Origin: Prostheceraeus crozeri
Lineage: Eukaryota > Platyhelminthes > Polycladida > Euryleptidae
Length of the DNA: 64,000 nt
Assembly (NCBI GenBank): GCA_907163375.1
Contig: CAJQUW010007109.1
Location: forward strand, 62,001 to 126,000
Direction of reading: 5' to 3'
Part shown: one piece after another, positions 49,838-59,996 of the stretch
How positions within the stretch are numbered: position 1 is the first letter of the stretch
Layout: each line of letters starts with the position of its first letter
Position numbers and translations under genes: made by a program
Notes under the pieces: model-generated
The model's database searches: none
What the model saw: only the letters and a program-made list of their open reading frames with translations
Told to the model about the DNA's origin: nothing

Positions 49838-50308
49838 TTAAATTCTTTCAGGTAGTTTTTCTATTTCATCTTCTAATTGTTCTTTCAATAGTTGTATCTG
49901 ATGTTTATTTTTAATGACTGCAGATTTTAACTTTATAGAAAGTAATATTAAAATTTTTGATTGTTCAGAAATCTTTTTAAAAAGTTTTGCTATATCTGCT
50001 TCTAGCTCTCTATCCTTTTTATCAAGTTTTAATAATTTTTCGTTTAATGATTTGTCATTAAGTTTAAGCAACTTTAATTCGTTCATCAGTGGAACCAAAA
50101 CATCGTTTATATATTTTTCTTTTAAGTCATTGATTTGTGTATCAACATATTGTTTATTTGTTAACTCTGTATTTTGTTGCGGAAGAATAGAAAGATGCAA
50201 TGGACCAGATAAAACGTCTCCAGTTTTCAAGATATAATTTTCTATTTCTATTTCTAATTCACGATTATTCGGGATATATGCACCTTCACCAACATTTGGT
50301 AGCATCAT
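49838..50308 (-). CDS. Polinton 2 tail-fibre-like coiled-coil protein
   Basis: 156 residues from ATG. Residues 28-65 read LKTGDVLSGPLHLSILPQQN then TELTNKQYVDTQI, the pattern of phage tail-fibre repeats (GD.msG.L.m......A..K.YVD). The rest is a long coiled coil (KLLKLDKKDRELEADIAKL, LKEQLEDEIEKL). A trimeric fibre or spike shaft is the natural guess. Such a phage-like repeat in an animal Polinton is unusual. Confidence 0.6.
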   Translation of the reverse strand: MMLPNVGEGAYIPNNRELEIEIENYILKTGDVLSGPLHLSILPQQNTELTNKQYVDTQINDLKEKYINDVLVPLMNELKLLKLNDKSLNEKLLKLDKKDRELEADIAKLFKKISEQSKILILLSIKLKSAVIKNKHQIQLLKEQLEDEIEKLPERI

Positions 50309-50354
50309 TTTTTAACAATAAAAAAATAAAATTTTTTCTAATAAAAATAAAAAA

Positions 50355-51716
50355 ATGGATAAAGCAAATTTAAAAAAATTATATTCGTCCGCATCATCCT
50401 GTTCTTCTTATTCGACGAGATCAACGGGATTTGAAAATGAATGTTTTGATAATAATAATAATAATTCATGTATAGATGTTAATATTTTATTTCAATTACA
50501 AGCCGAAATATTTAGAGAACAGACTAAAGGTTTACCTTCTATAGAAACTAATTATTGTTTATTTCCAGGAGATCCATTTATTAAATTTATGGATATAGTA
50601 AGTAAATATAATGATGTAGCTTATGTGGAATTAAATAAAGAAAATATGGTTATTATTGGTCATAATAATGTTTATGGTTTTATTAGAGCAGTATTACCAA
50701 TTAGTAATACTGATTGGATAGAAACTAAAATTATTAATTATATCAATATTAAAGAATTAGTTAAAAAATTAAAATCTTTTTCGAAAGAAAAAATTAGATT
50801 ATTTGTTGATGAACAAAATCAATATAACATTCACATAGAGAGTAAAAAACATAATGAAGAATTATTATGTCAAGTTTATTATAGAGACACAATTTATAAA
50901 CAAGAAACATTAGAAATGCCGCAAAAATATGATGATGATACATATATAGGATTGTATTCCAATTTAAATATTAATTTATTAAAATCTTACATAAATGGCT
51001 TAACTCAACAAGAAAAAATTTATATGTGGACAACACCTTATACTATTAACAATGTCCATAGTCATAATCATAATAAACGAACCGAAGGTTCTAGGGCTTT
51101 GCCCGATCTTAAAGAATCTTATAATAATAATAATGATGATTCTGAAACATCTGAAAATGGTGTAAATGGTAAAAAAGATTACAAAAATATTAGTAATTAT
51201 AAAAATTTAAGTGAAGAAAAATTTATATCTCATACTGATGTACATGATATTAATACTACATATAATCAAAATTTATCTAAATTTCATTTTCTTACAATTG
51301 AAAATAATAATGATGGTATAGTTGAAGATACTGTTAGACAACTATGTGTCGGGTCTACAAAATTTAAATTAGGATTTACATCTAATCAATTTAAAATTTT
51401 ATCATCTTTAATAAAAACTAAAAGTTATTCAGATTATGGTGGTGTTATTAAATTTTCCAAAAGAGATCAAAGACCAATATTTTTCTCTATTATATTATTA
51501 TCAGATAAAAGATGTAATTTAGAATTAGATATTCCAATAAGAGAATGGTATCCTATCAGGGAATGGCATCCTATACCAAAAAGTGTAATTTATTATGTTG
51601 AAGAAACAATTGATGATGATGATGAAGAATCAATTGATGATGATGATGAAGAATCAATAGTTAGTGAAAATAAATTTAAATTATCTTTTGATAAAACGTT
51701 ATATGATAAAACTTAA
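50355..51716 (+). CDS. Polinton 2 unrecognised protein, possibly clamp-like
   Basis: 453 residues, true ATG, very AT-rich codons. After an Asn/Ser-rich head come two stretches that look like alternating strands and helices (FIKFMDIVSKYNDVAYVELN, KENMVIIGHNNVYGFIRAVL; later FKLGFTSNQFKILSSLIKTK). This faintly recalls DNA sliding clamps, but I cannot show it. The middle carries an in-frame double hairpin (51079-51104, RTEGSRALP) and the end is acidic with IDDDDEES repeated. It lies upstream of PolB on the same strand. Confidence 0.45.
   Translation: MDKANLKKLYSSASSCSSYSTRSTGFENECFDNNNNNSCIDVNILFQLQAEIFREQTKGLPSIETNYCLFPGDPFIKFMDIVSKYNDVAYVELNKENMVIIGHNNVYGFIRAVLPISNTDWIETKIINYINIKELVKKLKSFSKEKIRLFVDEQNQYNIHIESKKHNEELLCQVYYRDTIYKQETLEMPQKYDDDTYIGLYSNLNINLLKSYINGLTQQEKIYMWTTPYTINNVHSHNHNKRTEGSRALPDLKESYNNNNDDSETSENGVNGKKDYKNISNYKNLSEEKFISHTDVHDINTTYNQNLSKFHFLTIENNNDGIVEDTVRQLCVGSTKFKLGFTSNQFKILSSLIKTKSYSDYGGVIKFSKRDQRPIFFSIILLSDKRCNLELDIPIREWYPIREWHPIPKSVIYYVEETIDDDDEESIDDDDEESIVSENKFKLSFDKTLYDKT
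51079..51104 (+). repeat. Double-hairpin element e
   Basis: GAACC-GAA-GGTTC, TA, GGGC-TTT-GCCC. In frame inside the 50355 gene, encoding RTEGSRALP. Confidence 0.95.
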
Positions 51717-51890
51717 TATGATAAAACTTAATATGATAAAACTTAATATGATAAAACGTAATATGATAAAGAAAATAAAATAACTTAGGAACGTGAAATA
51801 TATAATAATATAAAATAACTCTCAAGACCTTGTTATTAGAATGTTTATATCTAAAATTAAAACACAATTTTTTCCTTAAAAAATAAAAAA
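51717..51890. repeat. Short tandem repeats between genes
   Basis: ATATGATAAAACTTA is repeated four to five times from about 51702, continuing from the end of the previous gene. No gene. Confidence 0.8.
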
Positions 51891-52694
51891 ATGGAAAATA
51901 CCAAGTTTTATTGTAACTTATGTAAAAAAAAGTTGCAAACAAAAAGAAGTTATCAATCTCATTTAAATAGTAAATTGCATTTACAAAATGTAGATCGAGT
52001 TGATGAAGGAAATATATTAAAATTAAATAATTATATAAACTATCTAGAAACATTGCCTACTGATATAAAAGTTAAAAAAATGTTTGATGATTATTCACAT
52101 TCGGAATATAAAAAAGTTTTTAATAGTGAAGATGAACATGAACCAGATGGAAGATATTTATTTAGCGATACTGATGAATTTGATGAAGCTGAACGAACCG
52201 ATGAAGCGGAACGAACCGAAGGTTCTAGGGCTTCGCCATTAACAGATATAAAATATTTATTTAATCAGTCTGTACGAACCGAAGGTTCCAGGGCTTCGCC
52301 CGTTGAACATAATGAAACCGATGAAACTTTTTATAATGTATTAACAAACTTTTATAATATATTTAAGAAATCTTTCAAATGTTATATGAATGTAGAAGTA
52401 CTTTATACAAAAAATGGACCTGATGGAATTCCTGAAGAAATAATACAAGGACATTTTACAAATTCACAAGAAATTCATAATGTAAATGATATACAACCCA
52501 TATTTGAACAAATGATACTTAAATTAGAAAATTGTATAATTGAAGCCCAGTTACGTGAATCTGGTTGGAGATTTGTTAAAATACTATCTAAGAAAATAGT
52601 AATTGATAAATATAGAAATAATACTGGTGGTAGTTATGTTCCTTTGCCTTTCAGTTCACCACAAATAATCAACATAAAAAATGAAGATGATTAA
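51891..52694 (+). CDS. Polinton 2 zinc-finger region next to PolB (fossil)
   Basis: 267 residues from a true ATG. It opens with a C2H2 finger (FYCNLCKKKLQTKRSYQSHL ..H). The end (AQLRESGWRFVKILSKKIVI, then YVPLPFSSPQIINIKNED) is the amino-terminal domain that precedes the exonuclease part in Polinton polymerases, so this frame belongs functionally with PolB that follows. Two in-frame double hairpins lie in its low-complexity middle. Confidence 0.7.
   Translation: MENTKFYCNLCKKKLQTKRSYQSHLNSKLHLQNVDRVDEGNILKLNNYINYLETLPTDIKVKKMFDDYSHSEYKKVFNSEDEHEPDGRYLFSDTDEFDEAERTDEAERTEGSRASPLTDIKYLFNQSVRTEGSRASPVEHNETDETFYNVLTNFYNIFKKSFKCYMNVEVLYTKNGPDGIPEEIIQGHFTNSQEIHNVNDIQPIFEQMILKLENCIIEAQLRESGWRFVKILSKKIVIDKYRNNTGGSYVPLPFSSPQIINIKNEDD
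52213..52238 (+). repeat. Double-hairpin element f
   Basis: GAACC-GAA-GGTTC, TA, GGGC-TTC-GCCA, encoding RTEGSRASP in frame. A partial copy (GAACGAACCGATGAAGCG) sits just upstream. Confidence 0.95.
52276..52301 (+). repeat. Double-hairpin element g
   Basis: GAACC-GAA-GGTTC, CA, GGGC-TTC-GCCC: both stems perfect. It encodes RTEGSRASP in the same reading frame as element f. Confidence 0.95.
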
Positions 52695-52895
52695 TGTCTT
52701 CTGTGGAGTATTATAGCACATTTACATCCTGCAGAATATCATAAAGAAAGACTAAGCCATTACAATAAAGAAGAATACATAAATGAATTTGATCTCTCTG
52801 ATGACTTACATGAATTTCCATATGATTATAATAGGTTAAAAAAGTTTCATAAAAAGAATAAAAATTTAATAGAAGTAAATGTTTTTGAATTAAAT

Positions 52896-55800
52896 GTGAA
52901 TTATGTTTCTAATGGTAAAATTACTCCACTTTACTCAGATTCAAAAAAATTTTATTTGAATAATAAAAATTTATGTCAATCAGAAATAGTATATAATGAT
53001 AGGGGAAATTACATGCATCATAATATTTTTTACCAAGGAAATATAATATGTACTGAAAAATTTGAAATTATAAAAACACTATCACCAATAATGATTAATC
53101 ATAATAATTATAAAGGACGTAATTATAATTATGATTATGATACCGATTATTTATCTTTATCTTTAGAACATCAACAAAAATTACAAAATTTAAATGAAAT
53201 TTTACAAAAATGTAAAACAGATTATCAACAACAAACAAAAATATTAGTACAAGAATATGGCCATAAATATCAAAATAAGATAGAAACGATTCAAAAATTA
53301 AATGAAGACAATAAAGAATTAAATAATGAAGAAAATGAAACCAATCAAAAAATAAATGAATCTTTAAGAAAATGTCTACAACAATATAAAGAACAATATG
53401 ATAAAGAATATAGTTATCAGTTACAAATATTAAATCAAAATTTTCATCGAAGTACATTTAATCTTACAAAAGAAATTGATGAAACACATGAAATATATCA
53501 AGATAAATTTGAAAAACTAGAACAGACAAAACAGCCAGCACAAGCGAATATATTATATTATCAGGGTCATTTTATATTGTGTAAAGATGTTTCTATATTT
53601 ACAAAAACTTCAGATAATGCTAATTTTCCCTGTGTCCAATGTATGACGAGCTTTAGAACTAAAGAAGAAATGAATAGACATTTGGAGAATTGCCAACAAA
53701 ATGAAGCAGTCAGAAACACATTTCCAAAAGATGATTATTTAGAATACAATAAATGGTATTTTAAAAATAAAGTACCCTTTACTATTTATTGTGATTTTGA
53801 AGCATATAATGTTAATATGACACAAAAGCACGGGACATCGGAGATGTCTTCCAGGGCTTCACCCGATTCTGATAATTGTACGGGCCAAGCCCTAGAACCT
53901 TCGGTTTATAAATATGAAAAAAGTGCATCTGAACAAAGTAAAGAAAAATATTTATTTGAACAAAAACCATTATGTTGGGGAATGTACATTCATTCAAATT
54001 ATCCTGAATTATTTGAATCAGAATATTTTCAATACTATGGTGAAGATAGTTCAGAAATGCTTACAAAGAAAGTAGAAGAATTACAATGTCGCTTTTCACA
54101 ATTGCTTGAAACAAATATACCGATGATGCCATTAACAGAAAAAGAAAAATTAAATTTTATTAATGAAACAAAATGTTATTACTGTGGAAAAGAATTTACA
54201 AAAAATTATAAAAATGGCAGAGGTAGATATCTTGACGAAGTAAAAGATCATGATCATCTAAATGGATTATATAGAGGTGCAGCACATAATTCTTGTAATC
54301 TTAATGCTAATAAATTTAAATATAACTTTGTTGCTCTTTATTTCTATAATGGCTCTAAATATGATTTCCATCTAGTAATGAAAGATTTATTTTCATCTGA
54401 AAAATTACAACAACAACAAATAAATGTACTATGTAAAACAGAAGAAGAATATTTTTCAATGCAATTAGGTTGTATTAGAATTTTAGATGCATTTAGATTT
54501 TTTACTCCTTATTCATTAGATGTTATGGGAAAAACTTTGAAATCTGAACAATGTAAAATATTAAATAAATATAATTTAAAACCTTTAAAAGGACTATTTC
54601 CGTATGAGTATATAGCCTGCGGCTCACAGTCGAAGACTGATATAACTGGAGATAAAACCTGTGGTTCACAGGCGAAGACTGATTTTAATTCTGTGAATAA
54701 AATTATGGAAGAAAAACAACTTCCTCCAATAAATAAATTTAAATCAACATTAAAACAATCACAATTATCTGACGAAGACTATGCAGAAGCTGAAAAAAAT
54801 TGGAGAGAGTTAAATTGTAAAACAATGTATGATTATACAATGAAATATCTACAGATAGATGTATTAATACTAGCTGATCTTTTCGAAAACTTTCGTGATA
54901 TGTGTTTAGAATATTACGGAATTGATCCATGTTATTGTTATTCTACACCAGGTTTAACATGGTTAGCAGGATTAAAACATACAAATGTTAAACTTAAACA
55001 TTATAAAGAAAATACATATGAAAAATTATTATTTTTTGAATCTGGAATTATAGGTGGAGTTTCATCAGTTTTAGGTAATCGTTATGTACAGTGTTACAAT
55101 AAAAAAGTAAATCCTGATGATTATGGAATAATGAAACCTTTATCTCCAGAAGAAAGTGATCAGTTTATAAAATTGTTTAATCAAAATATAGAAGGACTTA
55201 TATCAAATGAAGATAGTCAAGCAGCAGTTGATGAAATCATGAGAGAAAACTATTTGTTATATTATGATTTTAATAGCTTATATTCTTCTTGCATGATACA
55301 AGAATTACCAACAGGTGAGATGGATTGGTGTAATATTCTAGATTATCAAAAAACATATGATGGAAATTATAATCATGGTTATATATATGAAGTTGATTTA
55401 GTATACCCTGATGAAATAAAAGATAAAACAAAATATTTTCCTTTCTGTCCCGAAAACAAAATTCCCAATATAGAAGATTTTTCAGATTATCAAAAATCTA
55501 TAATTCCTAAGAAATACAGACCAACAAAAAAACTTATGTTAACACAAAGTAATAAAGGAAAGTATGTTGTTGAAGGAAGAATACTAGATTGGTATTTAGA
55601 TCATGGAATGATTCTCACAAAAATACATCGAAAACTATTTTATCAAAAATCTAGGTGGTTAAAAAATTATATAGAGTTCAATATTGAAAAACGTAAAATA
55701 GCTAAAAGAAATAAAGATGATTTTGGAAACGTGTTCTTCAAATTAATGAATAATGCATTTTATGGGAAGACTTTAGAAAATGTGCGTAATAGACAAAATA

Positions 55801-56468
55801 TTGAAATAGTTTATGATAAAGATAGGTTTCAAAATTTAACAAGGAAACCTACATATAAAAGAACTACTAGATTTAGTGATGAACTATGTGCTGTACATTT
55901 ACGTCGAATTAGCTTAAAACATGATAAGTTTAATTTCATTGGTTTCACTATATTAGAATTAGCTAAACTATTTATGTATAGATTTATATATGATTATTTA
56001 GCACCTGCTTATGGCAAAAACTATAAATTACACTTTACAGATACCGATTCTGTTTTCTTAGAATTAACAATACCGTATAATTCTACACTTGTTAAAGAAA
56101 TAGATAAAATAAAAGATATCATTCATCCTTCTGATTTATGTAAAGTAAAAGATGAATTAGAAGGAAATGAAGATTTCATAACAGAAGCTATATTTTTAAA
56201 ATCTAAATGTTACTGTTATGATACAACTAATAATATTAAAACACATAAAACATTAAAAGGAATATCAAAGGCATCAGTGGCTAATCAAATAACATTTCAA
56301 GATTATAAAAATGCATTATTTAATAATGAAATAAAAACAGCGTGTAATTATAGACTTAATTCAAAGAAACATAAAATGTATTTAAAAGAAGAACATAAAT
56401 TAGCATTAGATCAATTTGATGATAAAAGAAAAATTTTACCTGATGGAATAACTACTTCACCTTTTTAA
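52896..56468 (+). CDS. Polinton 2 protein-primed DNA polymerase B
   Basis: About 1190 residues. A coiled coil (about 85-205) precedes a Cys finger (FPCVQCMTSFRTKEEMNRHL, about 243-265), exonuclease motif YCDFEAYN (297), a Cys/His HNH-like patch with CYYCGKEF and VKDHDHLNG (about 427-455), FYNGSKYDFHLVMKDL, YLQIDVLILADLFENF, motif A YYDFNSLYSSC (787), motif B NNAFYGKTLENVRNR (951) and motif C HFTDTDSVFLEL (1047). The key aspartates are all in place. The visible frame has no ATG start. It holds inverted and forward double hairpins and a duplicated CGSQ.KTD insert. Confidence 0.95.
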   Translation: MNYVSNGKITPLYSDSKKFYLNNKNLCQSEIVYNDRGNYMHHNIFYQGNIICTEKFEIIKTLSPIMINHNNYKGRNYNYDYDTDYLSLSLEHQQKLQNLNEILQKCKTDYQQQTKILVQEYGHKYQNKIETIQKLNEDNKELNNEENETNQKINESLRKCLQQYKEQYDKEYSYQLQILNQNFHRSTFNLTKEIDETHEIYQDKFEKLEQTKQPAQANILYYQGHFILCKDVSIFTKTSDNANFPCVQCMTSFRTKEEMNRHLENCQQNEAVRNTFPKDDYLEYNKWYFKNKVPFTIYCDFEAYNVNMTQKHGTSEMSSRASPDSDNCTGQALEPSVYKYEKSASEQSKEKYLFEQKPLCWGMYIHSNYPELFESEYFQYYGEDSSEMLTKKVEELQCRFSQLLETNIPMMPLTEKEKLNFINETKCYYCGKEFTKNYKNGRGRYLDEVKDHDHLNGLYRGAAHNSCNLNANKFKYNFVALYFYNGSKYDFHLVMKDLFSSEKLQQQQINVLCKTEEEYFSMQLGCIRILDAFRFFTPYSLDVMGKTLKSEQCKILNKYNLKPLKGLFPYEYIACGSQSKTDITGDKTCGSQAKTDFNSVNKIMEEKQLPPINKFKSTLKQSQLSDEDYAEAEKNWRELNCKTMYDYTMKYLQIDVLILADLFENFRDMCLEYYGIDPCYCYSTPGLTWLAGLKHTNVKLKHYKENTYEKLLFFESGIIGGVSSVLGNRYVQCYNKKVNPDDYGIMKPLSPEESDQFIKLFNQNIEGLISNEDSQAAVDEIMRENYLLYYDFNSLYSSCMIQELPTGEMDWCNILDYQKTYDGNYNHGYIYEVDLVYPDEIKDKTKYFPFCPENKIPNIEDFSDYQKSIIPKKYRPTKKLMLTQSNKGKYVVEGRILDWYLDHGMILTKIHRKLFYQKSRWLKNYIEFNIEKRKIAKRNKDDFGNVFFKLMNNAFYGKTLENVRNRQNIEIVYDKDRFQNLTRKPTYKRTTRFSDELCAVHLRRISLKHDKFNFIGFTILELAKLFMYRFIYDYLAPAYGKNYKLHFTDTDSVFLELTIPYNSTLVKEIDKIKDIIHPSDLCKVKDELEGNEDFITEAIFLKSKCYCYDTTNNIKTHKTLKGISKASVANQITFQDYKNALFNNEIKTACNYRLNSKKHKMYLKEEHKLALDQFDDKRKILPDGITTSPF
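53834..53864 (+). repeat. Double-hairpin element h
   Basis: GACATC-GGA-GATGTC followed by GGG-CTTCA-CCC, in frame in PolB (SSRASP). The first stem differs wholly from GAACC/GGTTC yet still pairs perfectly. Confidence 0.85.
53882..53907 (-). repeat. Double-hairpin element i, inverted
   Basis: GGGC-CAA-GCCC, TA, GAACC-TTC-GGTTT: the same unit as e-g in reverse orientation, still open in the PolB frame (GQALEPSVY). Confidence 0.95.
54615..54681 (+). repeat. Duplicated hairpin element j in PolB
   Basis: Two 25-bp units 42 bp apart. CAGTC-GAA-GACTG occurs in the first, CCTGTG-GTT-CACAGG in the second. Both are in frame and encode CGSQ(S/A)KTD. Confidence 0.85.
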
Positions 56469-56543
56469 TTTTCTAATTTCTAAGATAGACAAAGTTGATA
56501 TATACATAAAAAAATATTATAACACTATATTTGTATATTTTTA

Positions 56544-57239
56544 TCACTCCGCGAAAATATTTTCTATAACTCTTTCATGAATTTTTTTATCAATATTAAT
56601 TGTGATAAATCCATAATCTTTTGACCAAGCATTGTTACACGATTGTTTAAATTCATCTTTATTTCTTACGCATAAATCTCTTAACAAATCACTTAAGTTT
56701 CTTGCATTTATTTCAAATAGTATAAATATATTTGCATTCTTTCTAATAACACTTCCGTCTAATGAATACATACTTTGTGTTAAATAAAAAACACTACAGT
56801 TATTATGTCTACCTCTTGTGAAATAATTTCTCTGAACTGACTGATTTCTATCATTAACACAATCATCAAAAATTACACAATGTTTCATTGTTTTATCTAG
56901 TTTACTAGGATCTTGCATATTACCACTATCATCTATTAATTGTATCTTTATATGCTTATTTTTATTGGTTTCAACTAACTGATTATTTTTTGCTGCTTCT
57001 TCACACCACGAACTTATTTCTTCTTCATCTTCAGATTTTTCATATTCTTTGAATAATGAAGCAATTGCTGTTTTTTTAAGATTATTTTCAAATCCATATT
57101 TTAAAAATTGATAGACGGGTTGTTCTGCTGTTGTTGTATAAATTATATGATTGTTGTAATAAAAATAATTTGGAGTCGTTAAAATTTTAAATAATAGATA
57201 TGTTTTTCCGCATCCTGATCTTCCACAAATAACTGACAA
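56544..57239 (-). CDS. Polinton 2 genome-packaging ATPase (fossil)
   Basis: Walker A ICGRSGCGKT, Walker B HCVIFDDC, and a sensor-like VFYLTQSMY identify the FtsK/HerA-type ATPase. About 230 residues are seen in this frame. It is convergent with PolB, with 75 bp between the stop codons. An acidic insert (KSEDEEEISSW) is unlike Polinton 1. Confidence 0.85.
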   Translation of the reverse strand: MSVICGRSGCGKTYLLFKILTTPNYFYYNNHIIYTTTAEQPVYQFLKYGFENNLKKTAIASLFKEYEKSEDEEEISSWCEEAAKNNQLVETNKNKHIKIQLIDDSGNMQDPSKLDKTMKHCVIFDDCVNDRNQSVQRNYFTRGRHNNCSVFYLTQSMYSLDGSVIRKNANIFILFEINARNLSDLLRDLCVRNKDEFKQSCNNAWSKDYGFITINIDKKIHERVIENIFAE

Positions 57240-57400
57240 AACTTTATTAGATAAATTTGGATGATGATTAAATTTAAGTTTTTTTTATTAAATGGAGGTA
57301 GTTCACTCATTTTTTAATAAAAAATTTATTTTTATTTTATTAATTTTTTGTTTCTAAAGAAGAAGAAGAAAATTAAACTTCTCTAGCTTCGCGTAGGAGT

Positions 57401-58188
57401 TTATACCTCCCGAACCAAAAGATCTATCATAATCTCTTCACCTCCAAAATTTATTTCTTGTCCTTTTTCATCAGTGATTCTAATGTTAATGTTGTTAATA
57501 GTTTTTCTTGTAATAGGGAAATATATTAATGTTTGTGGAATTACATTTAATCTATAACCAATGGGTACAGTAAAAGCTGGAAAACTGAATATTAAATTTG
57601 ACAATTTACCATTTATATATCCTCCTTCAATAATGTCACAATGTACAACAATTGAATTTATTTCAGTTATTTTTGGAATCTTCTCACCTAAATGATAACC
57701 TTGACTATAGGTTTGTTTATTAAATCCTAATAGCTTTGACAATGATCTATCATGATTAAAATCAACTTGATGATTTCGTCTAAAGTAAGAGAAAATTTAT
57801 TGACTGCCGGTTCAACTGCGAAATGTAATTGTTTCTTATCTTTAAATGGTATACCTAAATGTCTCTTAATTTCATTTGATATTGATTCAACTTCGTAAGA
57901 ACCAGGAAGAAAAGTTAATATTTTCCATGTTTTGCCTTTATCAGTAGAATATCTAAATTAATCATTCATATCTTTGCTAACGTTTTGAATAGTGTTAAAT
58001 GTAGAGAAACTAGTCAATGCAATTTGATAATTTTTATTTTGTTCCAAATGTAGAATGGGTTCTAAATTACAAGTGTGTGATGAAGTAGTTGTTATAATTT
58101 TTAACGTTGTACTAAATTTTGATGAACCCAAAATCTCTGTTAGATTTTCTAAATGATTATTAATTTTGTCTAAATCTGCTGAACACAT
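57401..58188 (-). CDS. Polinton 2 WEV-type conserved protein (fossil)
   Basis: The amino-terminal piece starts at ATG 58188 and has LEQNKNYQIALTSFSTFNTI; the carboxy-terminal piece has LLGFNKQTYSQGYHLGEKIP, VVHCDIIEGGYINGKLSNLI and ITDEKGQEINFGGE. These are the start and end signatures of the family also seen at 14605-17556 in Polinton 1. The role is unproven, probably a virion surface or assembly protein. Confidence 0.65.
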
Positions 58189-58330
58189 TTTTTAGTTAAA
58201 ATTTTAAATAAATATCATAGATAAAAATCGTAGATAAAAATCGTCGATAAAAATCATAGATAAAAATCATAGATAAAAATCATGAATAAAAATCATAGAT
58301 AAAAATCATAAATAAAAATTAGAAACAACA
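58189..58330. repeat. Short tandem repeats, ATAGATAAAAATC type
   Basis: At least eight copies of a 13-bp unit (ATAGATAAAAATC, with G/C variants). No gene. Confidence 0.9.
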
Positions 58331-59140
58331 TATTTCAGCTACACTTTTATAATCCTCTTCATTTAGAATCTTCTTTTCTAACAGTCTTTTCAATATAGCA
58401 TGAATTTCATTGAAACTAGAATTATGTCCTTCTTTTATTGCAGATATTAAAATATTTAATCTATTTAGTAGTTCTTGTGGATCATCTGGTAAAAATATGG
58501 TTGTTTCTGTTTTTCAGATAAACCTTTCCCTACTTTAACTCCCGTTGATAATAAATTTTCTAATTGTTTATAACGTCTAAGAGATTTTACTGCACCAACT
58601 CTGTCTAACATAGCTTTATATTTTATGAGATCTTCTACAGCATAATTATTTAAATCTGCTCCTCTTAAAAGATTAACAAAATTTCTATCTAAATTAAAAG
58701 GAGATTTATCTGGTGATAAAAATTAAACCTCGAAAAGGTTGTGGAAATATTTCTTTTTGTCCGAGATAAAATCTAGGTATTGTTTTTCCATCTATAAATG
58801 AAATAGAATGTTCAAATTGCATAGATTTTGGTAATTTCTTATTAATGTTTGATTCTAGTAATCCATAGTCATCTAATATAGTTTTGTGCTCTGGATCTGT
58901 TATATCAATTTGTTTATCATTATTTGTAAGTTCCTTTTCAAGAGTTTTAAATGGTTTCATAGTTTTTTCAAAATCAGTTTTTACTTGCTCGGTTTGCTGT
59001 ATTTTTTCAAACATATCAGATTGAATACCAGCTTTTATCATTCTATGTTGAAGATGATTTTCTTTCATAATATTCCTTTGTTTTATTAACTCTTCTAATT
59101 GTTTTATTCTTTTAAAATTATCAGCTCTAATTTTATCCAT
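58331..59140 (-). CDS. Polinton 2 coiled-coil protein (fossil)
   Basis: From an ATG at 59140 (MDKIRADNFKRIKQLEELIK): a coiled coil, then a conserved-looking KLPKSMQFEHSISFIDGKTI followed by PRFYLGQ, and a helical end (AVEDLIKYKAMLDRVGAVKS). Similar proteins with a GK.iP motif occur in other animal Polintons, to my recollection. Function unknown. Confidence 0.45.
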
Positions 59141-59261
59141 TTTTAAAATATAATATTTGAATTTTGTGGTAACATTGGAATACAGCAAAAACATTTTACT
59201 GTACAAATTATTTTTTTATTGCTTTGTTGTCTGACATCTTTTCGTTTAAAGTTTTCTCGTT

Positions 59262-59957
59262 TTAAGTTTTGTTTAATAAAGTTTTGTTTAATAAAGTTTT
59301 GCTTAAAGTTTTTAGCTCTTCTAAAAAAATTTTGTCATTTTCTTCATTAGAAATTTTACCATCACTAGAAATTTTGCCATCCTGTTTATTCTTATCATCA
59401 ACTTTTTCGGACTGTAATTGAAAGGTTTGATTTACTTCATTAGCTATTTGATCAAATTTTTCAATCTCATCTAACGTAATAACATTATCATCACATACTC
59501 TTTGAAAGTAGTAGTGTAATTTGTCATAAACTTCTTTAATATGTAAATGCTTAGTTTTTAATGATTTTCGTTTCTTAGTTATTAAAGATTTATCTAACAT
59601 TGTAACAAGTGAAGTTGCAAAAACACCCGTACCTGTTAAAGCTGTAGCAACTACTGGAATTACTAAAACACCTGAAGATATAACAATTGTTAAAGCACCT
59701 AAACTTATTGTTAAGAATATGCCAATTCCTTGTGTTACATTCTTAACTTTACTCCATCTCTTTCTTAATTTTTTATAATGCTCTAATCTTAATAATAATT
59801 GAGATTCCTTATCTTTCATATACCTAACTCTATCTTTGTGTTTTTCTTTATTCATTTTTTCAATGTCCATTAAAGTAGAACTACGTTCATATGATAACGA
59901 AGGATATATTCTTGCGGTTTCTTCCACTTTTGTTTCATCCACTTTTGTTTCTTCCAT
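59262..59957 (-). CDS. Polinton 2 two-pass membrane protein
   Basis: From ATG 59957 (MEETKVDETKVEETARIYPS). A basic coiled region precedes two hydrophobic segments, GIFLTISLGALTIVISSGVL and PVVATALTGTGVFATSLVT, then a helical tail with KHLHIKEVYDKLHYYFQRVC and DDNVITLDEIEKF, an EF-hand-like phrase. The same layout (SLS.G..ts, then KH..I..l...kl..i......D..Is..Ef) recurs in animal Polintons. A short repeat NKTLLNKT ends it. Confidence 0.6.
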   Translation of the reverse strand: MEETKVDETKVEETARIYPSLSYERSSTLMDIEKMNKEKHKDRVRYMKDKESQLLLRLEHYKKLRKRWSKVKNVTQGIGIFLTISLGALTIVISSGVLVIPVVATALTGTGVFATSLVTMLDKSLITKKRKSLKTKHLHIKEVYDKLHYYFQRVCDDNVITLDEIEKFDQIANEVNQTFQLQSEKVDDKNKQDGKISSDGKISNEENDKIFLEELKTLSKTLLNKTLLNKT

Positions 59958-59996
59958 TTTTAAAGAAATATTATTAGTCACATGTTATATTTTAAA

